NCBI GenBank assembly: GCA_029248845.1 | Contig: JAQWIO010000116.1 | Span: 1-32,847, forward strand | Reading direction: 5' to 3' | DNA length: 32,847 bases | Source: Polaribacter sp. | GTDB lineage: Bacteria > Bacteroidota > Bacteroidia > Flavobacteriales > Flavobacteriaceae | Shown here: positions 1-8,155 of the stretch, piece after piece | How the letters are laid out: every line of letters begins with the position of its first letter | How positions within the stretch are numbered: position 1 is the stretch's first letter | Made by a program: the position numbers and the translations under genes | The notes under the pieces: model-generated | Databases searched by the model: none | Seen by the model: the letters and a program-made list of their open reading frames with translations, nothing else | What the model was told of the DNA's origin: nothing

Positions 1-1
1 T

Positions 2-256
2 ACAGAAAACCCTTCACTTATTCATTTTTTCAATGAAGCTCAATCTAATTTTGCAGGAAAATCATTTGGTGCTGATTTAACTATAGTTGTATTCACTTTT
101 TTTGTATTTATGATTCCGGAATCTTTGAAACTAAAAATAAAATATTGGTGGATTTTAATTCCTCTGACCTTTTTCATTGCAATTGCTTTTACTTTTCCGC
201 TATTTCTTTACATGCGAGAAAAAACATTGGAAAATAACAAAAAAAATAAAATCTAA
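2..256 (+). CDS. DUF2834 family membrane protein, 3' part (truncated by window edge)
   Basis: This frame is open from the left edge of the window to a TAA stop, about 84 residues, and is not in the ORF track because its start lies outside. It reads through a motif like FGADLTIVVFTFFVFMIPES, a first membrane segment, then a KYWW turn and a second hydrophobic segment ending in LFLYMRE, and finishes with a lysine/asparagine-rich cytoplasmic tail. Small membrane proteins of the DUF2834 family have this layout (a conserved F-G-A-D before one helix, a W-W near the next, L-F-L-Y-x-R at the end). Family assignment is from memory of that pattern. No function is known for the family. It converges on the next gene. 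Confidence 0.7.
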   Translation, partial: TENPSLIHFFNEAQSNFAGKSFGADLTIVVFTFFVFMIPESLKLKIKYWWILIPLTFFIAIAFTFPLFLYMREKTLENNKKNKI

Positions 257-283
257 TATTAAGTTACATTTATAACAGATTTT

Positions 284-310
284 AATCAATAATTATTGAA
301 TTGATTTTTT
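284..310 (+). terminator. Weak intrinsic terminator after the DUF2834 gene
   Basis: AATCAAT and ATTGATT form a 7-bp A/T-rich stem with a 9-nt loop, followed by a run of T. It sits 28 nt after the stop codon of the DUF2834 gene and before the stop of the convergent gene. The stem is weak, so this is a tentative call. Confidence 0.4.
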
Positions 311-326
311 TATGAAGCGTTTCTAT

Positions 327-1463
327 TCATTCAGTAAGATTTTTAGCTTTTCCCTGACGTAATTGTAATATCCAATCATTGAGTTTTGTATTATTTACCG
401 TTTGATTAAAATTTTCATCACTCAAAAAAGTATGGTTATCACCATTTGCATAAAAAACTTTCCAATTATCTAGATCATCTAGAATATTATTTTTTAAATC
501 AATAAGTCCAATTTTAAAAACCTCTCCACTAATTAAGTTAGTGGGTGGATACGTACAATTATTTTGACCAAAACTATAAAACATACGAATAATTTCATCT
601 CCGTAATAACTTAAAAGACCAAAGTTAACATTTGGTAATTTTAGAGATAAATACTCATATAATTTTTGAAGATCATGCTCATAATTTTTTTGAACTGTCT
701 CATCTAAATCTGAAGGTAAGGCTACATTTATATTCCATAATGAATCCGAATTCCATATATCAGCCAAGCAAGGGGAGAGAATTGTTTCGTCCATAAAAAC
801 AGGTGCTGCATCTACCAATACAGTGGTAGGTATGTTCTTTGCTAATATGTCTGTCAATTGAAATGTATTGGACATTACCCCATATCCACCACCACTTGAT
901 CCCATAAGAACAATTTCACTAATCGTTCCATTGGCATCAAAATAATCCTTTAAGTCTTTGAGTATAATGGTAAAGTTATTGAAGCCGACCATACTTTGGT
1001 TTTTGGGCCCATTATTTGGCACATTTGCAGTTGAATTGGTACCTGAATGAACATCTCCTGTGGCATAAGGGACAAATACAAGATTCCAGTCCTTGAATTG
1101 ATTTTGATCAGAATTTCGATTGATTAAAAGAGATTTATCTGAAGCTACTCTATTTAAAAAATCTTCCTCAGAGTATCTATCTAGGTTTTGAATACATGTA
1201 AGTTGATTAAAACATGCACCACCACCATCTAGAAATATCAGTAGTTTTTTAGAGTTAGGGTTTAAAATGACGCCATAACCCATAGATTCTCCATTACGAG
1301 ACTTCATTTGACTTCTACTGACCCAAGTGGTTTCATTTGGGGTGTTGTTTGCGATTTTTAAAAGAGTAAGTTCTTCATTTAAAACTACTTCTGTAATAGG
1401 TTTGTCTTTGTTACATGAAATAAAAATAAAGAGACTGAATAAAAAAAGAAATAAATTTTTCAT
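327..1463 (-). CDS. Pectin acetylesterase/Notum-like secreted lipoprotein hydrolase
   Basis: The 378-aa product begins with a lipoprotein signal peptide (hydrophobic stretch, then FISC with the lipidated Cys at 17), so it should be anchored in an outer or inner membrane. The body fits the pectin acetylesterase/Notum branch of alpha/beta hydrolases: LIFLDGGGACFN (about 74-86) is the family oxyanion-region motif, GSSGGGYG gives the GxSxG nucleophile Ser190, and GDNHTFLSD near the C-terminus supplies the probable catalytic His. Members remove acetyl or acyl groups from polysaccharides or proteins; the substrate here cannot be told from sequence. The gene runs in the same direction as the BtuF-like gene upstream, with about 73 nt between them, but nothing links it to B12. 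No polysaccharide-utilisation genes are nearby. Confidence 0.8.
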   Translation of the reverse strand: MKNLFLFLFSLFIFISCNKDKPITEVVLNEELTLLKIANNTPNETTWVSRSQMKSRNGESMGYGVILNPNSKKLLIFLDGGGACFNQLTCIQNLDRYSEEDFLNRVASDKSLLINRNSDQNQFKDWNLVFVPYATGDVHSGTNSTANVPNNGPKNQSMVGFNNFTIILKDLKDYFDANGTISEIVLMGSSGGGYGVMSNTFQLTDILAKNIPTTVLVDAAPVFMDETILSPCLADIWNSDSLWNINVALPSDLDETVQKNYEHDLQKLYEYLSLKLPNVNFGLLSYYGDEIIRMFYSFGQNNCTYPPTNLISGEVFKIGLIDLKNNILDDLDNWKVFYANGDNHTFLSDENFNQTVNNTKLNDWILQLRQGKAKNLTE

Positions 1464-1536
1464 AATGTAGGGGTTTAAAATTCATTGAAATTTATAAAAA
1501 TTAAAATAAAAGATTCTTTTATTTAGTAATATAATA

Positions 1537-2673
1537 TTACAACATTTTTGCAAAAAAAGTTAAGGTATAATTTGGAAATAGACTAGGATTGGTAATTTTT
1601 ACAATATCTTTTAAGACTAAATCGGGTCTTGTAGTTGCTAATTCATAATAAATAATCCCTCCTGTTTTTCCTTTTTTAGTTGATGATGTATAAATATGAT
1701 CATTTTGAAATGCTTTAAATCTAGCATAGAGGTTATTGCTTTTCAATAATTGTTCTTTTGATGAAAAATATCCTGGTGCAATCCAAAAATCAGCAGCACC
1801 CCCTTTGTCAAAAACACTTTCAAAACTCAAAGATAAACTTCCCTTCCCTTTGGTGTCTTTCCATAAGTAATTTAAATTAGCATCTTTTAAAAACTGTGCT
1901 TCAAAACTTTCGCCAGCAGGTAAGTTCCAGATGTCATTACTCATAATTGCACCAGACAGGATGCTCCCTTTTTTTATAGATTTTAATGCCTTTTTCTTTA
2001 CGGCTATATAATTTGCTTCTATGACATTAAAAATACTATCTGCTTGTTTTTCTTTGTCAAATAAAACACCAAAAAACTTAATCCATTCAGCTCTTCCTAG
2101 CGGGTTTTCTTCTAACCAATCTCCATTATAGACAACCTTAATTCCAGCTTTTTCTATTGTATTTAAAGTTTTATCTGCAGATGAAACGCCATAACCTACA
2201 ACTAATTCAGGATTTAAATCCAATAAAATTTCTGTATTTATTGAACTTTCGTTTCCAATTTCTGTAATCTTACCTGCCTCTAATAAATTTCTTGTTTTTT
2301 CTGAAGACACATACTTACCAAAAGGAAACCCAATAATAGCCCTTTCTTCATTTAACAACTCTACCATTGGAATATGAGTTGTAGACGTTACTACTATTTT
2401 ATTTACAGGAACTAAAATTTCTTGATTAAAAGAATCATTTAAAGTTTTATCATTATTTTTCTCAATAGTATAAATGAAAATTTCTTTAGAATTTTGAAAA
2501 GCAGATTTAATAATTAATTTTTTTATTCCATTTTCATCAATAATATCAAAACCTTTTGCGTATTTTATTTTGGAAGATTTTGTTTTTAATAATACTGTAT
2601 TTATTTCTTTTTTACAAGAAACAGAAACTATAAGAAATAGTACAGATAAAACTTTTAGAAAAAAAAAATTCAT
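1537..2673 (-). CDS. BtuF-like ABC transporter substrate-binding lipoprotein (probably cobalamin)
   Basis: The ORF track starts at 2706, but Met12 of that frame (ATG at 2671-2673) starts a standard lipoprotein signal, MNFFFLKVLSVLFLIVSVSC, so I use it; the 11 extra residues do not look like part of a signal. The roughly 378-aa protein is a periplasmic-binding-protein type 2 (PF01497, FhuD/BtuF class): a first lobe with TTHIPMVELLNEERAIIGF, a motif ILLDLNPELVVGYG, a linking helix, and a second lobe with WNLPAGESFEAQFLKDA. Such proteins deliver corrinoids or iron chelates to an inner-membrane ABC importer. The divergent neighbour is a TonB receptor under a cobalamin riboswitch, which makes B12 the likely ligand (inference). 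No permease or ATPase gene is present in the window. Confidence 0.78.
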   Translation of the reverse strand: MNFFFLKVLSVLFLIVSVSCKKEINTVLLKTKSSKIKYAKGFDIIDENGIKKLIIKSAFQNSKEIFIYTIEKNNDKTLNDSFNQEILVPVNKIVVTSTTHIPMVELLNEERAIIGFPFGKYVSSEKTRNLLEAGKITEIGNESSINTEILLDLNPELVVGYGVSSADKTLNTIEKAGIKVVYNGDWLEENPLGRAEWIKFFGVLFDKEKQADSIFNVIEANYIAVKKKALKSIKKGSILSGAIMSNDIWNLPAGESFEAQFLKDANLNYLWKDTKGKGSLSLSFESVFDKGGAADFWIAPGYFSSKEQLLKSNNLYARFKAFQNDHIYTSSTKKGKTGGIIYYELATTRPDLVLKDIVKITNPSLFPNYTLTFFAKML

Positions 2674-2704
2674 TTCATTTAATTTAATAACAAGATTACA
2701 AAAC

Positions 2705-2724
2705 AATATTGTAATAACAATATT
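2705..2724. promoter_or_regulatory. Inverted repeat in divergent intergenic region (operator candidate)
   Basis: AATATTGT and ACAATATT form a perfect 8-bp inverted repeat with a 4-nt spacer. It lies about 32 bp upstream of the start codon of the BtuF-like gene and overlaps the -33 element of the btuB promoter, so a protein bound there could act on both genes. It is A/T-rich, so chance is possible. Confidence 0.35.
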
Positions 2725-2737
2725 TAAATTATATTTG
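2709..2737 (+). promoter_or_regulatory. Bacteroidota-type promoter for the riboswitch-btuB transcript
   Basis: TTG at 2709-2711 is followed after 18 nt by TATATTTG at 2730-2737, a perfect match to the TAnnTTTG -7 box used by the main sigma factor of Bacteroidota. Transcription would start near 2743, just before the cobalamin riboswitch. Confidence 0.6.
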
Positions 2738-2756
2738 AGCCGATTTTAGGTTTTGA

Positions 2757-2990
2757 TATAAAAATTCATTTTGTATCAAATTAAAAGGGAATCTGGTGAA
2801 AATCCAGAACTGTTCCCGCAACTGTAAGTTAATGCTGTTTTTTCAGCACCTCATTAGAGGATGTTACTTAAACTCTAGCCACTGTATGTACTAAATACTT
2901 TAGTATAAATGGGAAGGCATAGTAACATAAGAACAAGTCAGGAGACCTGCCAATAATCATGAGTTAAAAACTTTCGGGATAAAAGTTTAT
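2757..2990 (+). ncRNA. Cobalamin riboswitch in the btuB leader
   Basis: The conserved cobalamin aptamer is readable in order: AAAAGGGAATCTGGTGAAAA, then TCCAGAACTGTTCCCGCAAC, a GCCACTG segment, GGGAAGGC, and the invariant B12 box AGTCAGGAGACCTGCC at about 2936-2951. A perfect side hairpin (TACTAAA/TTTAGTA) lies in the variable arm. After the B12 box comes a 7-bp hairpin AAACTTT/AAAGTTT with a CGGGATA loop (2968-2988) and no T-run, so control probably acts on translation or RNA stability rather than by an intrinsic terminator (inference). The receptor gene starts about 65 nt further on. High adenosyl- or other cobalamin should lower btuB expression, as known for this family. Confidence 0.95.
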
Positions 2991-3052
2991 GTACTACTAT
3001 TTTACTGTACACGAAATTTACCTGATTTATTGTAAATCAAATTTATTAATTG

Positions 3053-4990
3053 ATGAAAAAACAAATCTTAATTGCAGGTGTTTTGGCAAGTAGTCTTGTC
3101 AGCACAAATCTTTTTGCACAATCGCAAAATGAACAAGTAGAAAAATTAGACGAAATTGTAGTAACTGCAACGAAGTTTAATTTAAAGAAAGAAAATTCTG
3201 GAAAAGTAATTACAAAAATTACACAGAAACAATTAAAAAATAATGCAGGAAAAACAGTCATTGAAATTTTAAATACTGTTGCAGGTATAGATGTTAGAGG
3301 TGTAAACGCAAATGCTTCAGAACCAAGAAGTATAAATATTCGTGGTGGAAGAAGTAGACAAGTTTTAGTTCTAATTGACGGTGTTCCAGTTACAGATCAA
3401 TCTGCCATAAATCAAGAATTTGATTTACGTCTATTAACCCTAAGTCAAATAGAATCTATAGAGATTTTAAAAGGAGCTTCGTCTACTTTATATGGTTCTG
3501 GTGCTGCCACTGCAGTAATCAATATAGTTTTAAAGACCGCTTCTAATGATAGTGTTTCAGGATCGTTTGAGACAAGTTCAGGTACAAATAATACAGTGAA
3601 TACATCAGGAAGTATATTTTCTGATAAAAATCAAAACTTAAGCTTGAATGGAACCCTAGGGAGTCTTAATTATTTGGGTTCATTTAGTATAACTGGTGTA
3701 GATGGAATGTCGTCTTCAAAAAGTAATTCAACTTCAAATTTTGAAAATGATCGCTATTACTCAAAAAATGGATTGTTGAAATTGGGTTATAAAATGAATG
3801 AAAAACTAAGCATAAATACTTTCCTAAATTATGACGAATTTGAGTATGATTTTGATGCAGGTGCATTTTCTGATAGTGATGTAAATACGGGAAATCAAGA
3901 GCAATTTAGAATAGGAATCAAACCAAAATATAACTACAAAAATGGGGAAGTTTATTTGTTAGCTTCAGTAAATGTTGTCGAGAGAAATTTACAACAGTTT
4001 AATTCATTCTCGAATACTTTAGATGCCTATCAATTTGAAGGTAGAAGCTTAAATATTGACTTTGTTCATCAATATGAATTTTCTTCAAAGTTTCAACTTA
4101 TCACAGGACTAAATTATCAAGAACACTCAAATCATTCTACAACACCGTTTGCAACTATTGATAAAGAAAGAGCGAATTTTAATACAATAGACCCCTATGT
4201 TAGTTTTGTATACGTTTCAAATAGAGGCTTGAGTTTAAATTTTGGTGGACGTTATAACATTCACAATGTATATGGAAATGAGTTTGTTTATGATGGAAAC
4301 ACTGCGTATAACTTTCGCATAAACGATGATAATTCTATAAAAGTTTTAGCTTCATACAGCACTGCTTTTATTGCGCCAAGTTTATATCAATTATATGATG
4401 GTTTTTCTGGGAATATAAATTTAAATCCTGAGTCTAATAAAACAATTGAAGCTGGTTTTGAGTATCGTTTTAAAGATTGGTTTTCTATGGACGCTGTCTA
4501 TTTTAAAAGAACTGAAACCGATGCAATTGTTTATGATAATTCAACTTATAAATATCAAAATGGATCTTCTAATGCAGATGGATTAGAAATAAATTCTAAA
4601 ATTTCTCCTTCAAATATTTTAACTTTGATGACTTCCTATACCTATGTAAATAAAAATAAGTTAGAAGATTTTAATGACTATATTCCTAAACACAAATTGG
4701 TATCAACTTTAGAAGTTGAACCATTTAAAAATTTATTTTTTAGTCTTACATACAGAAATGTAGGAGACCGAACAATTTTTGACAGGTATGGTTCATTCGG
4801 GACTGCTGGTAGTGATGTTGTTTTACCAAAATATCAAGTAATAGATTTTATGACAAATTATAAATTGTTAAAGGATACTGTTACCTTTTTTGCTGCAGTA
4901 ACTAATATTTTAGATGAAGATTATGATGATATTTTAGGGTTTTCTACCCGAGGTAGAAATTATAAAATTGGAGTGAGATTACAATTTTAA
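3053..4990 (+). CDS. btuB: TonB-dependent outer-membrane receptor, BtuB-like (vitamin B12)
   Basis: The track starts at a TTG (3050) directly before an ATG; I take the ATG at 3053, giving MKKQILIAGVLASSLVSTNLFAQ, a clean signal peptide. The 645-aa mature architecture is a TonB box region (EKLDEIVVTATK), a plug domain (VIEILNTVAGIDVRG, INIRGGRSRQVLVLIDGVPV, then ILKGASSTLYGSGAATAVINIV) and a 22-strand type beta-barrel that ends in the aromatic GVRLQF. It has no N-terminal carboxypeptidase-like domain, so it is a classical receptor and not SusC type. The cobalamin riboswitch in its leader and the divergent BtuF-like gene support corrinoid uptake across the outer membrane, energised by TonB-ExbBD. 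A terminator follows at once, so the transcript is monocistronic. Confidence 0.92.
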   Translation: MKKQILIAGVLASSLVSTNLFAQSQNEQVEKLDEIVVTATKFNLKKENSGKVITKITQKQLKNNAGKTVIEILNTVAGIDVRGVNANASEPRSINIRGGRSRQVLVLIDGVPVTDQSAINQEFDLRLLTLSQIESIEILKGASSTLYGSGAATAVINIVLKTASNDSVSGSFETSSGTNNTVNTSGSIFSDKNQNLSLNGTLGSLNYLGSFSITGVDGMSSSKSNSTSNFENDRYYSKNGLLKLGYKMNEKLSINTFLNYDEFEYDFDAGAFSDSDVNTGNQEQFRIGIKPKYNYKNGEVYLLASVNVVERNLQQFNSFSNTLDAYQFEGRSLNIDFVHQYEFSSKFQLITGLNYQEHSNHSTTPFATIDKERANFNTIDPYVSFVYVSNRGLSLNFGGRYNIHNVYGNEFVYDGNTAYNFRINDDNSIKVLASYSTAFIAPSLYQLYDGFSGNINLNPESNKTIEAGFEYRFKDWFSMDAVYFKRTETDAIVYDNSTYKYQNGSSNADGLEINSKISPSNILTLMTSYTYVNKNKLEDFNDYIPKHKLVSTLEVEPFKNLFFSLTYRNVGDRTIFDRYGSFGTAGSDVVLPKYQVIDFMTNYKLLKDTVTFFAAVTNILDEDYDDILGFSTRGRNYKIGVRLQF

Positions 4991-5014
4991 CATTCGATAA
5001 ATAAAGTGTAAATG

Positions 5015-5042
5015 AAAAGGCTCTAAATCTTGGAGCCTTTTC
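5015..5042. terminator. Bidirectional intrinsic terminator between btuB and the convergent gene
   Basis: AAAAGGCTC and GAGCCTTTT form a perfect 9-bp stem with a 9-nt loop. Because the stem ends are A- and T-runs, it can end transcription from both sides; the convergent gene stops at 5043. Confidence 0.85.
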
Positions 5043-5555
5043 TTATAGTATTTTTTTCACCTCTCTTTTAATAATTGCAATAGCAGTTTTTGTTGGTGGT
5101 GATGTTTGAGAATAAGTGATTAAAACATTTTCTCTGAAGTTATTGGCAGTGTCTGAAGTTTCTGCAAGTTGTTTTAGTTTATTTATAATTCCATTTTTAG
5201 TTGCTAAAATAGCAACCCAAGAATCGTCGGAAATGTAGATTTGCTGAACTAAGTTATGTTCAAATTCTTGTTCTACATTCGCTAGTAGTAATTGTAAATA
5301 ATCTTGCGTGTTTTCAGAGAGTGGTTTTATTCTAACTAACATTTTTATAGGATTAATTCGCTCACAAAATAATACCATTCGCTCATATGCTTTCAGCTTT
5401 ACAGGCAGCGAATTTTTTTTACTTTTAGATAAAAGCTCTAGCTTTTTTGAAATATTTTGTTGTTTGACAAATCCATTAAACATATAATAAGATACTAAAC
5501 CTGTAACTACAGCAGGTAGAATATAAGCGAAACTTTCTACAAATGTATTTTCCAT
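5043..5555 (-). CDS. Small membrane-anchored protein of unknown function
   Basis: The 170-aa protein has one N-terminal membrane segment (about residues 8-28, FAYILPAVVTGLVSYYMF) followed by a basic stretch and a helical soluble domain with SLPVKLKAYERMVLFCERINP and the segment EQEFEHNLVQQIYISDDSWVAI. I remember similar short conserved proteins in many flavobacteria (possibly the family named DUF7935), but I know no function. The orientation of basic residues suggests the soluble part faces the cytoplasm (positive-inside rule, inference). A perfect -7 box lies 20 nt upstream of the start codon and the gene appears to be transcribed alone. Confidence 0.75.
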   Translation of the reverse strand: MENTFVESFAYILPAVVTGLVSYYMFNGFVKQQNISKKLELLSKSKKNSLPVKLKAYERMVLFCERINPIKMLVRIKPLSENTQDYLQLLLANVEQEFEHNLVQQIYISDDSWVAILATKNGIINKLKQLAETSDTANNFRENVLITYSQTSPPTKTAIAIIKREVKKIL

Positions 5556-5575
5556 TGAATACTATTTTTATAAAA

Positions 5576-5583
5576 CAAATGTA
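5576..5583 (-). promoter_or_regulatory. -7 promoter box for the unknown membrane protein
   Basis: On the minus strand this reads TACATTTG, a perfect TAnnTTTG box, 20 nt upstream of the start codon, predicting a leader of about 15 nt. No good TTG is visible at the expected -33 distance. Confidence 0.45.
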
Positions 5584-5685
5584 CTTTTTTAACTGTAAAA
5601 ATTGTGAATAAAAAAAATGTATCTCATATTATTAATAGTAAAGAATACTTAAATTCACATTTTAAATACTTCTAAATAAGATCTT

Positions 5686-8007
5686 TTGAATAATTACTTA
5701 AATTCATTAAACGAAGCACAAAAACAAGCTGTTCTACAAAAAGACGGTCCAATGATTATTATTGCGGGTGCAGGTTCTGGTAAGACGCGTGTTTTAACAT
5801 ACAGAATTGCACATCTAATGCAGAAAGGTGTAGATGCATTTAATATTTTATCGCTCACATTTACCAATAAAGCTGCAAGAGAAATGAAGGAAAGAATTGC
5901 AGGAGTTGTTGGTGTTAGTGAAGCTAAAAATCTGTGGATGGGTACTTTTCATTCTGTTTTTGCAAGAATTTTACGATCAGAAGCAGATAAGTTAGGCTTT
6001 CCCTCAAATTTTACTATTTATGATACCCAAGATTCTGTAAGATTGATAAGTTCGATTATCAAAGAAATGAATTTAGATAAAGAACGGTACAAACCAAAAC
6101 AAATTTTAGGCAGAATTTCTTCATTTAAGAACAGCTTAATAACAGTTAGAGCATATTTTAATAATGCTGATTTGCAGGAAGCAGATTTACATGCCAGTAG
6201 ACCAAAAGTTGGAGATATTTATAAAGAATATGTTGAGAGGTGTTTTAAGTCTGGTGCAATGGATTTTGATGATTTATTATTAAGAACCAATGAATTATTA
6301 GCACGTTTTCCAGACTCTTTAGCAAAATATCAAAATCGTTTTAGGTATATTATGGTTGATGAATATCAAGATACAAATCATTCACAATATTTAATAGTAA
6401 AAGCTTTAGCTGATCGTTTTCAGAATATTTGTGTAGTTGGTGATGATTCTCAAAGTATCTATAGTTTTAGAGGAGCAAACATTCAAAATATATTAAATTT
6501 TCAAAAAGATTACCCTGATGTTAACACTTTTAAACTTGAGCAAAATTATCGTTCTACGAAAAATATTGTCAATGCCGCTAACTCCCTAATATCAAAAAAT
6601 AAAACAAAATTAGACAAAGAAGTTTGGACAAGTAACGACTCAGGAGATGCTATCAATGTGATGCGTACAATTTCTGATGGAGAGGAAGGTCGTTTTGTGG
6701 CACAATCTATTTGGGAAAACCAAATGAACCATCAATTAAGTTCAGATAATTTTTGCGTACTTTACAGAACAAATTCACAATCTAGAGCAATTGAAGATGC
6801 TTTGCGTAAAAAAGGAATTGACTATAAAATTTATGGTGGAATTTCTTTTTATCAAAGAAAAGAAATCAAAGATATTTTATCTTATTTACGTGTTCTTATC
6901 AATCCAAATGATGAAGAAGCATTAAAAAGAATTATCAATTACCCTGCAAGAGGTATCGGCGCTACTACAATAGACAAACTAACAATAGCAGCAAATCATT
7001 ATAAAAAATCGATTTTCGACATTATAAAATACATAGACAAAATTGATCTAAAAATAAATTCAGGAACTAAAAACAAACTTCAGAATTTTATGAATATGCT
7101 TTTGCGATTGCAAATAGAGTTGCAAACAAAAAACGCATTTGAAATTGCTGAAGTAGTTGTAAAACAAACACAATTAATTAAAGATTTAGAAAAAGATGGA
7201 ACACCAGAAGCTGTAAGTAAAGTAGAGAATGTTCAGGAGCTTCTTAATGGAATTAAAGATTTTATAACTGATAAAATAGAACAAGGTGAAGATACTTCTT
7301 TAACTTCTTTTTTAGAAGATGTTGCTTTGGCTACAGATTTTGATGCCAAAAAGGATAATGCTAAACCAAGTGTATCTTTAATGACCATTCATCAATCTAA
7401 AGGACTAGAGTATTTGTATGTTTATATTGTTGGTTTAGAAGAAAACTTATTTCCATCAGCAATGAGTATGAATACTAGAAGTGAATTAGAAGAGGAGAGA
7501 AGGTTATTTTATGTAGCATTAACCAGAGCAGAAAAAGTAGCCTATCTATCTTATGCACAAACTAGATATCGATGGGGTAAATTAGTAGATGCTGAACCTA
7601 GTAGATTTTTAGAAGAGATAGATGATCAATATCTACATTATATAACTCCAAAAACCTCAGAGCCCTCAATTAATAATTTTGTCGACAAAAGCATTTTTGA
7701 CGATGCACCCAAAGGAATTCGTTTTCAAAAACCAATTCAACGTAAAAAAATAGAACGCGATTTAATAAAAAAGAAAGAAATTATACTCCCTAAAAATTTA
7801 AAAAAGGTTTCACTTACAACGTCAAAAACAAATTTATTTGATAAAAAAATAGTTATTGGAAATATCGTTGAACATAATAGATTTGGTAGAGGAGAAGTTA
7901 TTTCTTTAGAAGGAAATGGTCCAAATAAAAAAGCAGAAATTAAATTTGGAACCGTTGGAAAAAAGAAATTATTATTACAATTTGCAAAATTAAAAGTGAT
8001 TGGTTAA
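5686..8007 (+). CDS. uvrD: UvrD/PcrA-type superfamily 1 DNA helicase
   Basis: The 773-aa ATP-dependent 3'-5' helicase acts in nucleotide excision and mismatch repair and in clearing protein roadblocks. Motifs run in order: the Q motif LNEAQKQAV, Walker A GAGSGKT (28-34), DEYQDTN (about 225), VGDDSQSIYSFRGA, LEQNYRST, VSLMTIHQSKGLEY and LFYVALTRAE. A C-terminal Tudor-like tail (VEHNRFGRGEVISLEG ... AKLKVIG) is typical of UvrD/PcrA, where it contacts RNA polymerase in studied species. The start is TTG: there is an in-frame stop three codons upstream, and the first ATG (Met23) would remove the Q motif, so TTG is well supported. It stands between a divergent gene and a 148-nt gap. Confidence 0.93.
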   Translation: MNNYLNSLNEAQKQAVLQKDGPMIIIAGAGSGKTRVLTYRIAHLMQKGVDAFNILSLTFTNKAAREMKERIAGVVGVSEAKNLWMGTFHSVFARILRSEADKLGFPSNFTIYDTQDSVRLISSIIKEMNLDKERYKPKQILGRISSFKNSLITVRAYFNNADLQEADLHASRPKVGDIYKEYVERCFKSGAMDFDDLLLRTNELLARFPDSLAKYQNRFRYIMVDEYQDTNHSQYLIVKALADRFQNICVVGDDSQSIYSFRGANIQNILNFQKDYPDVNTFKLEQNYRSTKNIVNAANSLISKNKTKLDKEVWTSNDSGDAINVMRTISDGEEGRFVAQSIWENQMNHQLSSDNFCVLYRTNSQSRAIEDALRKKGIDYKIYGGISFYQRKEIKDILSYLRVLINPNDEEALKRIINYPARGIGATTIDKLTIAANHYKKSIFDIIKYIDKIDLKINSGTKNKLQNFMNMLLRLQIELQTKNAFEIAEVVVKQTQLIKDLEKDGTPEAVSKVENVQELLNGIKDFITDKIEQGEDTSLTSFLEDVALATDFDAKKDNAKPSVSLMTIHQSKGLEYLYVYIVGLEENLFPSAMSMNTRSELEEERRLFYVALTRAEKVAYLSYAQTRYRWGKLVDAEPSRFLEEIDDQYLHYITPKTSEPSINNFVDKSIFDDAPKGIRFQKPIQRKKIERDLIKKKEIILPKNLKKVSLTTSKTNLFDKKIVIGNIVEHNRFGRGEVISLEGNGPNKKAEIKFGTVGKKKLLLQFAKLKVIG

Positions 8008-8155
8008 AAATCTTCAATAAAACTAAAAATAAATTCCTATTTTGCAGTTTAAATTTTAGTAAGAGTCAAACTCGTCCCGACTAGAGCAAATCTAGACCTT
8101 AATTATAAATTTCTAAATACTATTTGATAGTAAGAGACTTCTCAAAAATAAATAA

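Noticed and set aside
1526-1540. GTAATATAATATTAC as an operator or terminator
   Set aside because: It is a pure A/T-rich palindrome with no room for a loop and it overlaps the stop codon of the BtuF-like gene; there is no T-run of use to that transcript.
3046-3261. Minus-strand ORF of 71 aa inside btuB
   Set aside because: It is the antisense shadow of the btuB start region with no family resemblance; the same holds for 3684-3866, 9415-9681, 10450-10668, 11002-11184, 13969-14187, 21131-21313, 25429-25611, 27381-27590, 27878-28081, 31761-31970 and 32661-32846.
8061-8095. Two tiny hairpins (GAGT/ACTC and CTAGA/TCTAG) upstream of the DUF4290 gene as a riboswitch
   Set aside because: The stems are only 4-5 bp and the surrounding 148 nt match no riboswitch class I know; more likely an ordinary leader.
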